This document shows, in pieces, positions 28,030 to 36,789 of a stretch of 64,000 bases of DNA. Position numbers and translations under genes: made by a program. Positions within the stretch are counted from its first letter, which is position 1. Every line of letters starts with the position of its first letter. The stretch comes from Acidobacteriota bacterium (GTDB lineage: Bacteria; Acidobacteriota; Terriglobia; Terriglobales; Acidobacteriaceae): NCBI GenBank assembly GCA_003225055.1, contig QIAU01000148.1:27701-91700 (forward strand). The letters run 5' to 3'. The notes beneath the pieces were generated by a model that was not told the DNA's origin, did not search any database, and worked only from the letters and a program-made list of their open reading frames with translations.

Positions 28030-28666
28030 TCACAACCCAATTATTGATTGCTCGTACTCTGACTCGGCGAAGGCTTGTCTTTTCTCCCTGCGCGCTTCGT
28101 TCTTCTCCTTGGCAGCGAGGCTCTTCGCCTGCTTCAAATGCTCTTCCAGCGTGGCAGAGTCGTGAAGCTAAGCTCTTGAGGTCGTTATCCTTGGCCGTCT
28201 TGCTCTCATGGCGGAACGCGGCCACATCATGGCTGTGGTCCTTAACCATGTAGTTCGCATATTCCCGGTTGAACTGCTCGCCACTGATTTTGGCGAGCTT
28301 GTCCTTCTCGCCCTTGTCCTTGGCATTCAGGTCGTTGGGCAGAGTGTCACCCTTACTAGCTGCGAACTGCTGGAGTTGATGGTGGGCCTTTCCATGGTCA
28401 TCCACCATTCGCCTCCCAAACTTCTTCACTTCGTCGCTGGACGCCTTCTCGGTTGCCAGCTTGCCCAACTCAACTTCAGCCAAGCCGTCTTCCGCGGCTT
28501 TCTTGACGAAATTCTGGTCGGCAGCGCTCAGTTGTCCCGAGCTCGTCCGGCTCGACGTTTTCTCCAGTGAGTTGGTGTCCTTGCTCCTATTCTGGGCTGC
28601 AGCTCCCATCGAGACCAGTTCTGCGATCGCCGCGCGCAGCGCGGCATCCCGAATAATTTCCTTCCT
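28030..28666 (-). pseudogene. Decayed DUF4142 exported protein gene
   Basis: The DUF4142 helical bundle is clear in one frame ('QLSAADQNFVKKAAEDGLAE', 'VELGKLATEKASSDEVKKFG', 'MVDDHGKAHHQL') up to about 28170. The conserved last helix (TLEEHLKQAKSLAAKEKN) continues in another frame and ends at a TGA at 28030-28032, so one base is missing or added near 28150-28170. At the 5' end, GAGGAGG is followed at start-codon distance by AGG (28664-28666), in frame with a signal-peptide-like stretch; this looks like an ATG changed to AGG. An internal ATG at 28609 would leave no signal peptide. Both lesions point to a pseudogene. Confidence 0.75.
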
Positions 28667-28872
28667 GGTGACCTCCTCACATCAATTCTGGTTCCAAGCC
28701 CGGGGCGGTGGGCACTTGTCGTTACGATGAGCGCCTTTTCAGTCAGGATGCCCGCCTTGGCTCTAGCGCAGATGTTGGTGGGGGATCATTATCTGAAAAC
28801 GAACCAAAGATAGGCTCTAGAGGCGGGAGCTCAACCGCTGTAGAAGGCGAGCGCGTTGACCGTATCGGGTGA

Positions 28873-30111
28873 TCAGTGGATGGTTTTTGTCTTGCGCGAC
28901 ATGTAGTCCATGAGCAGGTACTGGCCCAAGGTGTAAGGAGTCGTGAAGTACGCCTTCCCGCGGCACATTTCGCTGACCTTCTGCACGAACTGCACCAGCC
29001 CATATTCGGAGGCCAACATGAAAGTGTTGATCATGATCCCGGCCCGCTTGCATTTGGAGACTTCCTGAAGTGTTTCACTCACTACGAGCGGATCGAGCCC
29101 GAACGCATTCTTATAAATGCGGCCATCCTCCAGAGTCAGCGCCGAAGGCTTGCCGTCGGTGATCATGACGATCTGCTTCATGTCCTTGCGCTGCTTCTGG
29201 AGAATCCGCTGTGCCAGCCGCAACCCTTCTCGCGTGTTGGTGTAGTACGGACCTACCTTTACCCTGGCCAGCTGTGACAACGGAACTTCCTCAGCCGAGT
29301 CATGAAACAGAATCAGCGAAAGCGAATCACCCGGATACTGTGTCCGGATCAGGTGCGACAGGGCCATGGCTACTTTCTTGGCCGGCGTAAACCTGTCCTC
29401 ACCATACAGAATCATGGAATGCGAGCAGTCCAACATCAAGACCGTCGCGCACGACGACTGGTACTCGCACTGATGCACCTGCAGGTCCGAGTACTCGATA
29501 TTTAAGGGAAGCTGCAAACCCTCGCGCTGAATCGCGCTGGAGAGGGTTGCCGTAATATCGAGATTCAGTGTGTCTCCAAACTCATAGATTTTTGCCGCCC
29601 CGCTGGTCTCGATCCCGGTTGCCAGGTCCCGCGTGTCATGTCGCCCGAAGCTGGATTTGCCCAGCGACCCCAGCAAATCGCGAAGGGTCTTGAAACCGAG
29701 GAAATCCAGACTCTTGTCGGTGATCTCGAATTTTGCTTGCTGCTGCGCCTCCCCGATCTGCCCACCCATGCTCGATTGCCGCGCCGGATCGTGCGGCTCA
29801 TCAATGGAGATGTAGTCCTCCCGCTCCATGCGCTCGATCAATTTCTCGACTAGCTCGTCGAGCTTGCCTTCCATCTGCATTTGTTGAAGGCGATCGCGCA
29901 TTTCTTCGTCCAGCAGATCGCCTTCCATCAGTGCCTGCTCGATCATCTTCCGCAATTGGTCCAGCGTCTGCTCGCCTTCAGGCAGCTCATACCACATGTA
30001 GTCCTGGAACCCGCTTCGCAGCAGATAGTCCGAGAGCGCGCTGAGCAGGTCTTCCATGCTCATCTCGCTGGCCGGATCAGGAAGGTATTTGCTGTAGCGA
30101 ACGCGTTTCAT
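28873..30111 (-). CDS. VWA domain protein (partner of a MoxR/Mg-chelatase-like ATPase)
   Basis: 412 residues. The N-terminal half is helical and acidic ('[21 protein letters not shown]'-like, read in parts). The C-terminal half is a von Willebrand A domain with the metal site DCSHSM (DxSxS), a Thr/Asp in '[10 protein letters not shown]', and terminal strands. AAA/VWA pairs of this kind act as chaperone-like insertion or remodelling machines. The start overlaps the end of the VWFA-related gene by 35 nt, and the AAA gene lies upstream on the same strand, so the three are probably one operon. Confidence 0.87.
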   Translation of the reverse strand: MKRVRYSKYLPDPASEMSMEDLLSALSDYLLRSGFQDYMWYELPEGEQTLDQLRKMIEQALMEGDLLDEEMRDRLQQMQMEGKLDELVEKLIERMEREDYISIDEPHDPARQSSMGGQIGEAQQQAKFEITDKSLDFLGFKTLRDLLGSLGKSSFGRHDTRDLATGIETSGAAKIYEFGDTLNLDITATLSSAIQREGLQLPLNIEYSDLQVHQCEYQSSCATVLMLDCSHSMILYGEDRFTPAKKVAMALSHLIRTQYPGDSLSLILFHDSAEEVPLSQLARVKVGPYYTNTREGLRLAQRILQKQRKDMKQIVMITDGKPSALTLEDGRIYKNAFGLDPLVVSETLQEVSKCKRAGIMINTFMLASEYGLVQFVQKVSEMCRGKAYFTTPYTLGQYLLMDYMSRKTKTIH

Positions 30112-30826
30112 AAGTTGGCCGGACCTCTATTGCGGGCTCAAGGGGCCCCTCGACCGTGCCTAGATATCCCGTACGGTTGTCGCGAACGGCAAGGCGAACC
30201 TGCCTGTCCTTGCCAGGCTGCGAATCCATGTCCATATCCGCGGGTGATAGACTCTCCGTCAACATCGGCTCCTGCGGCCGGTAGCGCTCCAAGGCTGCGG
30301 TCAGCACCTGAGGATCGCTGGTGAAGTCCTGCACCATCTGCAGGTCGTCAGTCAAGGTGAGCACGGCCATGCGCCGGTTCGATTTGCTCTGCTCCTCGAC
30401 ATACTTGCGCATCTGCAGCCGGCCGTACGCCTGGTCCCGGAACGGCGTGTTCGCCGCGTCCAGCACGAAAGCGGTGATGGGGCCGCCGGGGGAAAGGAGC
30501 TCAGGCCGATTGGAATAGATTCCGAGGCCCAATTGAAGGGGGGCTGCGGCTTTAGCCGCCTCTTGCGGAGTCGTAAACGCAGCAATCTTCTGCCTCTTGC
30601 CGTTTTCCTCGAGAATGAAGTCTTCCGGCTTCAGATCTGTTACCGGCTGGCCTTTCTTATCGGTCACCACCACATCCACCAGCACCATACGTGTATTGGC
30701 GCCGATGGTAGAGGCGGGAATCTCGGTTATTGACTGCCGGGATCGAGCAGGAATTACGGTGAGAGTCAAACCGAGCAGCACTGGACAGGCATTTACACCC
30801 ACCACGTGAGCCCCGATCGACTTCAT
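30077..30826 (-). CDS. Shortened VWFA-related Acidobacterial domain protein
   Basis: 249 residues with a signal peptide. It matches the VWFA-related Acidobacterial family: 'MVLVDVVVTDKKGQPVTDLK' then 'PEDFILEENGKRQKIAAF', 'AFVLDAANTPFRDQAY', 'VQDFTSDPQVLTAAL'. After about residue 205 it jumps to 'RQVRLAVRDNRTGYLGTVEG', the type of strand that normally closes full-length members, so the middle and back half seem deleted in frame. ATG 30826 is chosen because GGGAGG lies 6 nt upstream. It sits between the AAA and VWA genes. Confidence 0.75.
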   Translation of the reverse strand: MKSIGAHVVGVNACPVLLGLTLTVIPARSRQSITEIPASTIGANTRMVLVDVVVTDKKGQPVTDLKPEDFILEENGKRQKIAAFTTPQEAAKAAAPLQLGLGIYSNRPELLSPGGPITAFVLDAANTPFRDQAYGRLQMRKYVEEQSKSNRRMAVLTLTDDLQMVQDFTSDPQVLTAALERYRPQEPMLTESLSPADMDMDSQPGKDRQVRLAVRDNRTGYLGTVEGPLEPAIEVRPTYETRSLQQIPS

Positions 30827-30924
30827 GGTCATCCTCCCACACAGAAAGGCCAGAAAGACACTCTGCGCGTTATGCCCCCGCTTCCAATTGGCTCTGAGCA
30901 CGGGTCTTCGGCTGTAAAGAGGCG

Positions 30925-32412
30925 TCAGTTATATGGCCGTCTCCCCCGAAACGGAGGTTCCTCTCGCTCTAAGGTCTTTTCCGGACGCTTCGGCTGTTTT
31001 TCTCCCGCGGTGAACACCCGCTCTTCACTGCGTCCAATCCGCTTGTGCGCGTACAAGCCTTCCAGCACAAATTCCGCGGCGGACACTTGTACCTCCGGAG
31101 CATCCTTGCCACCGACCTCCAGCGGTCCGAGTTTCTCCATCAACCCTTGGATGCCCTTCAAACCACTCAAGACTTCCTGGGCCGCCGCGCTATCCGACAA
31201 ACCAATTTCTCCGCCCAGATCAAACCACTGCACGACCTGCTGCATGTTCACGCCGGCGAAGTATTCGTCAAAAGTTTTGGCGATGGCGGTGCGGATCAGT
31301 TCTTTGCTGACGTTGTCCGCGCCCTTCATTTCGCCTTCGTATTCGAGTTCCAGCTTGCCGGTGATAGCGGGCATGGCTGCATACACATCGCTGATGCGCG
31401 GCACCGCGGTTTTTTCTTCATTGCGCAAAGCGCGCCGCTCAGCATTGGAAATCACATTTTCCATGCAGCTGATGGGCAAACGCTGGCTCACGCCCGAACG
31501 TTTGTCAACGCGCTTGTCTTCGCGGGCGACGAAGGCAATCCGCTCGATCACTTCCTGTACATACTTCGGCAGGTGCAAGCGATATCCGTTTCGCTGAGTC
31601 CAGGCCTCCTGCGCCGTAATGGAAATTCCTTCTTCCACCGTGGCCGGATAGTGGGTACGAATCTCCGAGCCGATGCGGTCCTTCAGAGGCGTAATGATCT
31701 TGCCGCGCGCCGTGTAATCTTCCGGATTCGCGCTGAACACCAGGGCAACATCCAGCGGCAGGCGGATGGGATAACCCTTAATCTGTACGTCGCCTTCCTG
31801 CATGATGTTGAACAGGCCTACCTGGATCTTGCCCGCCAGATCCGGCAATTCGTTGATGGCGAAGATGCCGCGGTTGGCCCGTGGCAGCAGTCCGTAATGT
31901 ACTGTCAGCTCGCTGCTCAGTTCATGTCCGCCCCGCGCCGCTTTAATCGGATCGATGTCGCCGATCAGGTCAGCAATCGTGACGTCAGGAGTCGCCAGTT
32001 TCTCAACGTACCGCTCTTCCGGTGTCAGATAGGCGATCGCTGTCGCATCGCCGCACTGTTGCACAAGTTCGCGGCAGCGCTTGCAGATCGGCGCATACGG
32101 ATTGTCGTGAATCTCGCAGCCGGCAAGGTACGGCATCTGCTCGTCCAGCAGCGAGGTTAGCGAGCGCAGGAGGCGGCTCTTAGCCTGTCCACGCAATCCC
32201 AGCAGAATGAAGTTATGCCGCGACAGGATCGCATTCACGATCTGTGGCACGACCGAATCCTCATAACCTACGATGCCGGAGAAAATCGGCCCGTCCTGGC
32301 GCAGCTTCTTGGCCAGATTCTCCCGCAGTTCGTCCTTCACGTGCCGCGTTTTGAGAAGTGGTTCGGGAAATGGACTGTGGCGCAACTCGCCGAGCGTCCG
32401 AGGCAGACTCAT
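30925..32412 (-). CDS. MoxR/magnesium-chelatase-like AAA+ ATPase
   Basis: 495 residues. Walker A is degenerate (GLRGQAKS, Ala in place of the usual Gly before Lys). The Walker B region reads 'GIFAINELPDL', and sensor 1 'ALVFSANPEDYT'. A Cys-containing insert 'CEIHDNPYAPICKRCREL' follows the P-loop. The C-terminal third is helical and specific to this subfamily. It is the first gene of the AAA / VWFA-related / VWA set. No chlorophyll genes accompany it, so a role in metal chelation is unlikely. Start ATG 32412; GTG 32430 is possible. Confidence 0.85.
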   Translation of the reverse strand: MSLPRTLGELRHSPFPEPLLKTRHVKDELRENLAKKLRQDGPIFSGIVGYEDSVVPQIVNAILSRHNFILLGLRGQAKSRLLRSLTSLLDEQMPYLAGCEIHDNPYAPICKRCRELVQQCGDATAIAYLTPEERYVEKLATPDVTIADLIGDIDPIKAARGGHELSSELTVHYGLLPRANRGIFAINELPDLAGKIQVGLFNIMQEGDVQIKGYPIRLPLDVALVFSANPEDYTARGKIITPLKDRIGSEIRTHYPATVEEGISITAQEAWTQRNGYRLHLPKYVQEVIERIAFVAREDKRVDKRSGVSQRLPISCMENVISNAERRALRNEEKTAVPRISDVYAAMPAITGKLELEYEGEMKGADNVSKELIRTAIAKTFDEYFAGVNMQQVVQWFDLGGEIGLSDSAAAQEVLSGLKGIQGLMEKLGPLEVGGKDAPEVQVSAAEFVLEGLYAHKRIGRSEERVFTAGEKQPKRPEKTLEREEPPFRGRRPYN

Positions 32413-32502
32413 GATCGCAAAAACCCCCACGGGAAACCGCCGTTCTGGCTTCGATTATACCCCCACTCGCGTCGAACCTCGTGGCACAATGCGTCCCATC
32501 GT

Positions 32503-32648
32503 CTGGCCTCATCCTGAGCCGACGAAGGTTTGCGAAACGACATTGCGCGCACAACTTAAAGGTCAGTCTTGCGCGCAAGATCCCTCGCCTCGCTGCGCTC
32601 GCTTAGGGCAGGCTCTTTGCAGGCTTCGAGCCCGCTCAGGATGACGCC
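32503..32648. repeat. Long inverted-repeat element of the 'TCATCCTGAGC' family
   Basis: TCATCCTGAGC near 32510 is answered by GCTCAGGATGA near 32632-32642, enclosing about 110 nt with internal GC-rich inverted pieces. It fills the gap between two divergent or adjacent genes and carries no ORF. Confidence 0.6.
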
Positions 32649-32701
32649 ATTACCTTAGTATGCTTGTGGTTGCGAAGTTGCGAAATTTCAACAGCCCGCT
32701 C

Positions 32702-33307
32702 TCACTGCGCGTGCCCGTTCCCGCCTGCCTTCTGGCGGACCTGCACGGTGCGCTTCAGCTTGGGAAGGATAGCTTCGAAAGCAGTGATGATGGCTTCCAT
32801 CCGCTCGGCCTCCGAGCGCATCTCGAGAAGGGTTTGTTTGAAGTCCAGATCCAAAGGCAAAGACCCGGCCAGATAAAAGGATATCTTCTCTTCTCCTTCC
32901 GGCAGGTTCTGCTCGGCACTCGCCATGGCCATGATCTCCGCGTGCAGCTTCACCGCGTGTTCGATTTGCTGCTGGGTAGCGCGTCCCGGTTCGTCGTCAA
33001 AATAGAAAACCTCCGCCTGCAGGAACGGTCGTTCTTCGGTGATCTCTAGCACTTCAAAGCGTTGGCGCCCTTCGGTAACGATATCCATTTTCCCGTCCGG
33101 GTACTTCTTGGTGACCGCTACGATTTCCGCCGTACACCCGATATCCGCCAAGCCTTCCTCCTCCGTCTTCACGATGCCGAACACCTTTTTCTGTTCCAGG
33201 CACTCATGGATCAGTTCCCTATATCGAGGTTCGAAGATGTGCAGAGGCAGAGGCGTGCCCGGAAACAGCACAACGTCGAGAGGAAACAGGGGTAGGAGCG
33301 GCTTCAC
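32702..33307 (-). CDS. LON peptidase substrate-binding domain protein
   Basis: 201 residues, a stand-alone N-terminal LON domain without ATPase or protease parts: 'LLPLFPLDVVLFPGTPLPLHI', 'FEPRYRELIHECL', 'EGRQRFEVLEI', then a helical C-terminal bundle. Such proteins are widespread but their role is unclear; they may act as chaperone-like binders. I prefer GTG 33307, 4 nt after GGAGG; TTG 33310 abuts it. It is divergent from the SDR gene. Confidence 0.88.
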   Translation of the reverse strand: MKPLLPLFPLDVVLFPGTPLPLHIFEPRYRELIHECLEQKKVFGIVKTEEEGLADIGCTAEIVAVTKKYPDGKMDIVTEGRQRFEVLEITEERPFLQAEVFYFDDEPGRATQQQIEHAVKLHAEIMAMASAEQNLPEGEEKISFYLAGSLPLDLDFKQTLLEMRSEAERMEAIITAFEAILPKLKRTVQVRQKAGGNGHAQ

Positions 33308-33357
33308 CAAGCCTCCGGCTCACCAGCGGTGTGAACTCTTCGATTGTACGCCAGAGC

Positions 33358-33387
33358 TTGACTTACAAACCGCCGGGAGACTACAAG
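33358..33387 (+). promoter_or_regulatory. Promoter TTGACT-18-TACAAG directly before the SDR gene
   Basis: The -35 TTGACT (33358-33363) and -10 TACAAG (33382-33387) are separated by 18 nt. The -10 ends 6 nt before ATG 33394, so the predicted transcript starts at the start codon. Confidence 0.55.
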
Positions 33388-33393
33388 CACGGC

Positions 33394-34188
33394 ATGGAAA
33401 TCTCCGGAAAAGTGGTCGTGGTGACGGGCGCCTCGATGGGCATCGGCGAGGCCATCGCTAAAGCTTTTGCCGACCGCGGCGCCAGCGTCGTTTTGCTCTC
33501 CCGCGATGCCAGTCGCGCCGAATCTGCCCGCGGCCGCATCGGACACGCCGAGCGCACCCTCGCTCTCGCCTGCGACGTGCGCAATCGAGAAGAGATCGAG
33601 CGCGTTCTCAGCCTCACACTCCATCACTACGACCGCATCGACGTTTGGATCAACAATGCGGGTCACGGAATGCCGGATTCGGTTGCCGCCATGGACATGG
33701 CCGCTTGCCGCGATATGTTTGAAGCCAACCTCTTCGGCGCCATCGACGCCATGCAGGCCGTGATCCCAGTCATGAAGCAGCAGGGTGCGGGCACGATCAT
33801 CAACATATCGAGCGTTGCCGGACACATTCCGCTCCCTTATCACGCTGCCTACAGCGCCACGAAATTCGCGATGAATGCCATCGGCAAGGCGGCCAATATC
33901 GAACTTCACACTGCAGGCATCCACGTGATGACGGTTTGTCCCGGTTATGTCAGCACGGATTTTCGATCCCACGCCGCTCCGGGGAGAGAAGGGAAAGATC
34001 TTCGTCCCAACCCCCAGCGTGGCATCTCCGCCCCGCGAGTGGCTCGGGCTACTCTTCAGGGGTACATCAGGCAGAAGAGGGAAGTGATCGTCCCCTGGTA
34101 CATGCACGGAGCCGTCAAGATGTACCAGTTGTTTCCCAGTGTGGTGGAGTGGAGAATCAGGAGAATGGCACAGGGAGCCGAGCAATAG
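33394..34188 (+). CDS. Short-chain dehydrogenase/reductase
   Basis: 264 residues of the classical SDR type: cofactor loop 'VVTGASMGIGEAIAKAF', 'NNAGHGM', catalytic Ser in 'INISSVAGHI', the YxxxK pair as YSATK and 'CPGYVSTDF' after it. A basic C-terminal region follows. Reaction and substrate are unknown. An upstream in-frame GTG (33331) exists, but homology and the promoter position favour ATG 33394. Confidence 0.9.
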   Translation: MEISGKVVVVTGASMGIGEAIAKAFADRGASVVLLSRDASRAESARGRIGHAERTLALACDVRNREEIERVLSLTLHHYDRIDVWINNAGHGMPDSVAAMDMAACRDMFEANLFGAIDAMQAVIPVMKQQGAGTIINISSVAGHIPLPYHAAYSATKFAMNAIGKAANIELHTAGIHVMTVCPGYVSTDFRSHAAPGREGKDLRPNPQRGISAPRVARATLQGYIRQKREVIVPWYMHGAVKMYQLFPSVVEWRIRRMAQGAEQ

Positions 34189-34330
34189 GCTGTCCGGCCA
34201 CTTCAAGGATTAGTTTAGGTAGTAGTCTCGGCGAACTCGGCGATGAATTGCCAGAGACGGTGAGTTTCAGGCCATCAGCATTAGAGATTTTTTCCATCAA
34301 CAATAAAAAAAATCATCAATCAACAATTTC

Positions 34331-34639
34331 TCATCCCAGTTCCGTCAGCATGGCTTCCATCTCCGATTGCGCGTGCGCATTCCCAGAACGTTTAGCGCAA
34401 ACGATTCCGTCGCTTAGCATTTTCTTCGCCTCGTCAACCCGGCCGGCCGCAGTCAGTGCCTGGGCTGCCATGAAGTAAGCCGCCGTATAGTCAGGATTTA
34501 CAACCAATAGCTTGCGGAATTCTTCAAGCGCCTCGTCCACTTTGCCGGCCTTGCAATATTCCATCGCCAGCCCATAGCGCGCGAATTCGTCTTGCGGATT
34601 CTGGGCCAGAATCTCACTTAGCATTGCGACTCGATCCAT
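34331..34639 (-). CDS. Small tetratricopeptide-repeat protein
   Basis: 102 residues, nearly all of it two to three TPR units: 'NPQDEFARYGLAMEYCKAGK', 'VDEALEEFRKLLVVNPDY', 'AAYFMAAQALTAAGRVDEA'. It has no signal peptide, so it is probably a cytosolic adaptor. Downstream on its strand lies an AT-rich stretch with an A8/T8 run (34304-34311) that may help termination. Confidence 0.85.
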   Translation of the reverse strand: MDRVAMLSEILAQNPQDEFARYGLAMEYCKAGKVDEALEEFRKLLVVNPDYTAAYFMAAQALTAAGRVDEAKKMLSDGIVCAKRSGNAHAQSEMEAMLTELG

Positions 34640-34700
34640 AAGCCAAGCCTCAAATCAGAGATTACTACACGTGCCATCGACAGCTGGTGGGGTAACAATA

Positions 34701-34730
34701 TTGCCCGCGTCTCACCTAGGCAGTTACAAT
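34701..34730 (+). promoter_or_regulatory. Promoter TTGCCC-18-TACAAT
   Basis: The -35 TTGCCC (34701-34706) and -10 TACAAT (34725-34730) have an 18-nt spacer. They lie 30 nt before the TTG start of the Cys-rich protein gene, whose AAGGAG ribosome binding site is at 34746-34751. Confidence 0.5.
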
Positions 34731-34759
34731 GTCGGTCACCGACACAAGGAGTTTAGATT

Positions 34760-35188
34760 TTGGCATGCCCTTTTTTCATGCCGACCCGCAAATACGAGGG
34801 CGGCACCTGGCTTCATCCTTCCCGCCTTCCGCTGGGTAGCGGATGGAAAGGTTACTGTACCGCGCCTGGCCACGAGGGCGAGATTCCCAGCCCGGAGCAA
34901 CTGCACGACGCCTGCAATCTGGGTTACGCCAGGACTTGTCCCCGGCATCCCGCTCAATATTTCTGGGACTCCATTCGCTTTACTGTAACCCGCGAATCCG
35001 GCCAGCGCATTCTTCTTTGTTACGTCTGTGAAAGGGATCACCGGCCCGGAGATCACGGGGTTCTTGAATACGATGCCGGCGACGATCGATGGACCGCCTC
35101 GCATCGCGACTTCCGCGTTCAAAAAATGGCGGAGTGCTACCTCGAATCTTACCTGCTCCGCAAGAACGGTTCGGCCGTTGCAGGCTGA
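34760..35188 (+). CDS. Cysteine-containing protein of unknown function
   Basis: 142 residues from TTG 34760, with AAGGAG about 9 nt upstream and a promoter before that. Cysteines occur at 'ACPFF', 'GYCTAPGHE', 'DACNLGYARTCPRH' and 'LLCYVCERDH', a spacing that suggests zinc binding. I do not recognise the family. It is separated by 4 nt from the thioesterase gene, so the two are probably co-transcribed. Confidence 0.65.
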   Translation: MACPFFMPTRKYEGGTWLHPSRLPLGSGWKGYCTAPGHEGEIPSPEQLHDACNLGYARTCPRHPAQYFWDSIRFTVTRESGQRILLCYVCERDHRPGDHGVLEYDAGDDRWTASHRDFRVQKMAECYLESYLLRKNGSAVAG

Positions 35189-35192
35189 CACC

Positions 35193-35702
35193 ATGGACGA
35201 TTCCGATCACGCATTTCTGCCCCGGCCCGTTCGCGACTCGCAGTCCGACATGGCCGAAATCGTTCTCCCCAACGACACCAACCCTCTCGGCACGCTTCTG
35301 GGCGGCCGTCTCATGCATTGGATCGATTTGGCCGGCGCGCTTGCCGCCCATCGTCACTCGCGACACTATGTCGTCACTGCCTCCATCGATCACCTCGATT
35401 TCCTTTTCCCCGTGCGTGTCGGCGACCTGGTTATCCTGCGCTCCTCGGTGAATCGTGTTTTTCACACTTCCATGGAAGTTGGAGTCAAGGTGTGGGTGGA
35501 AAACTACATAGCCGACACTTGCCATCACGTCAGCTCGGCTTATTTAACTTTCGTCGCCGTGGACAGGAACGGCAAGCACCTGTCCCTTCCCGCCGTGATT
35601 CCCGAGAGCGACGAGGAAAGGCGCCGCTACGAGGATGCAGGCCGTCGCCGCGAAATCCGCCGTTCCGAGCTGGAGCGCCGGCGCCGCAATCAACTGCGTT
35701 AA
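35193..35702 (+). CDS. Acyl-CoA thioesterase (YciA-like hotdog fold)
   Basis: 169 residues with one hotdog domain: 'MAEIVLPNDTNPLGTLLGGR' then 'LMHWIDLAGALAAHRHS', the central helix and Asp of YciA/ACOT-type thioesterases, followed by 'VVTASIDHLDFLFPVRVGDL' and 'SSAYLTFVAVDRNG'. A long basic Arg-rich C-terminal helix closes it. It hydrolyses acyl-CoA to free acid and CoA in family members. ATG 35193 lies 4 nt after the previous stop. Confidence 0.88.
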   Translation: MDDSDHAFLPRPVRDSQSDMAEIVLPNDTNPLGTLLGGRLMHWIDLAGALAAHRHSRHYVVTASIDHLDFLFPVRVGDLVILRSSVNRVFHTSMEVGVKVWVENYIADTCHHVSSAYLTFVAVDRNGKHLSLPAVIPESDEERRRYEDAGRRREIRRSELERRRRNQLR

Positions 35703-35755
35703 CGCGTCTTCAGGACGCGAGAGTCACATCCCTGGGCCCGGTTGCGCTTGAATAA

Positions 35756-36651
35756 TTGTTGCTCGGTACTGAGTTCATCATGGACAGTCGGCTGTTAGTT
35801 GACTGCCTGCATTTTGCCTTCCCGCAGCTTTATGCTTCCAGCTTCAGCGGCTTCTATCTTCCTCGCATGATGGTGCTGTGGCTGCTGATGCTGCGCGCTA
35901 TCGGCATCGAGTTTCGCGTGCACATCCCCAACCCGGTCTGGGAAAGCTTTTTCGACGCCAATCTTTTCCCTGGCCAGTGCGCTGCTGGCGATTTTCTTTG
36001 GAGCTGCCTTAGGCAACCTGATCCGCGGAGTGCGCTCGGTCCGGACGGCTATTTTTTTGAACCGCTTTGGACCAATTGGCGCGTCGGCCCCAATCCCGGC
36101 ATTCTCGACTGGTGCACCGTCCTGGCTGGTCTGGTAGCTTTGGCCGCGATCGCCGTGCACGGTGCGCTCTATGTGGCAGTGAAAACCGAGGCAGCTCTTG
36201 CCGCCCGCGCGTGTGGCCTCGCCGTGACGGTGTCGCCCGTCCCGTCCCTTCTCACGGTCGCCAGCCTGGCGGCCACGGCGTTGGTCCGCCCCACCGTGAT
36301 GAACATTACCGGCAACATCCGGTCGGCGTTCTCGTGCCCATTGTCGTCGTCGGGTCATTGGCCGCCATGATCTGGGCGGCGTCGAAAGCGAAAGAAAAAC
36401 TCGCCTTCCTTGCGTCGGGCCTTTACCTCACCGGGATGCTCGGAGGGGCGGCGTTCGCACTTTATCCCACGGGGCTGCCCGCGCGCGTTGGTGCCTACAG
36501 CCTCACCATCCGCAACACTGCCGCCGGACACCATGGACTGTGGGTAGGACTGGTCGGGTGGATCTTCGGTCTGACCCTCGCGCTGGCCTGCTTCTTCTTC
36601 ATCTATCGCAGGTTCAAAGGCAAGGTGCAGGTGGAAGGCGAAGGCTACTAA
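35756..36651 (+). pseudogene. cydB: Remnant of cytochrome bd oxidase subunit II
   Basis: The sequence is CydB-like ('YASSFSGFYLP', 'MLRAIGIEFRVHIPNPVWES', 'DGYFFEPLWTNWRVGPNPG', 'AAGHHGLWVGLVGWI'), but broken. The usual first 60-75 residues are absent, with no trace upstream. An extra A near 35960 shifts the frame and a lost base near 36033 restores it; the intervening piece (FSLASALLAIFFGAALGN) reads correctly in the other frame. A further lost base near 36302 shifts the C-terminal third. No cydA is next to it. It cannot make a working subunit. Confidence 0.88.
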
Positions 36652-36789
36652 GCTCCTCACCCCTACTTCAGGGTAGAGACCCGGCTTGCCACGTTTCTCT
36701 CTTTCTCTCGAACAGATCGCATGCCGCTGTGATTAGCCGTTATAATCGTTTGGTTGAGGCTTTACTCCTGGAACTCAGAAGGTGATCCC

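Noticed and set aside
28873..32412. Reading the AAA/VWA pair as magnesium chelatase for chlorophyll
   Set aside because: No other (bacterio)chlorophyll gene is present, and the ATPase belongs to the wider MoxR-like group.
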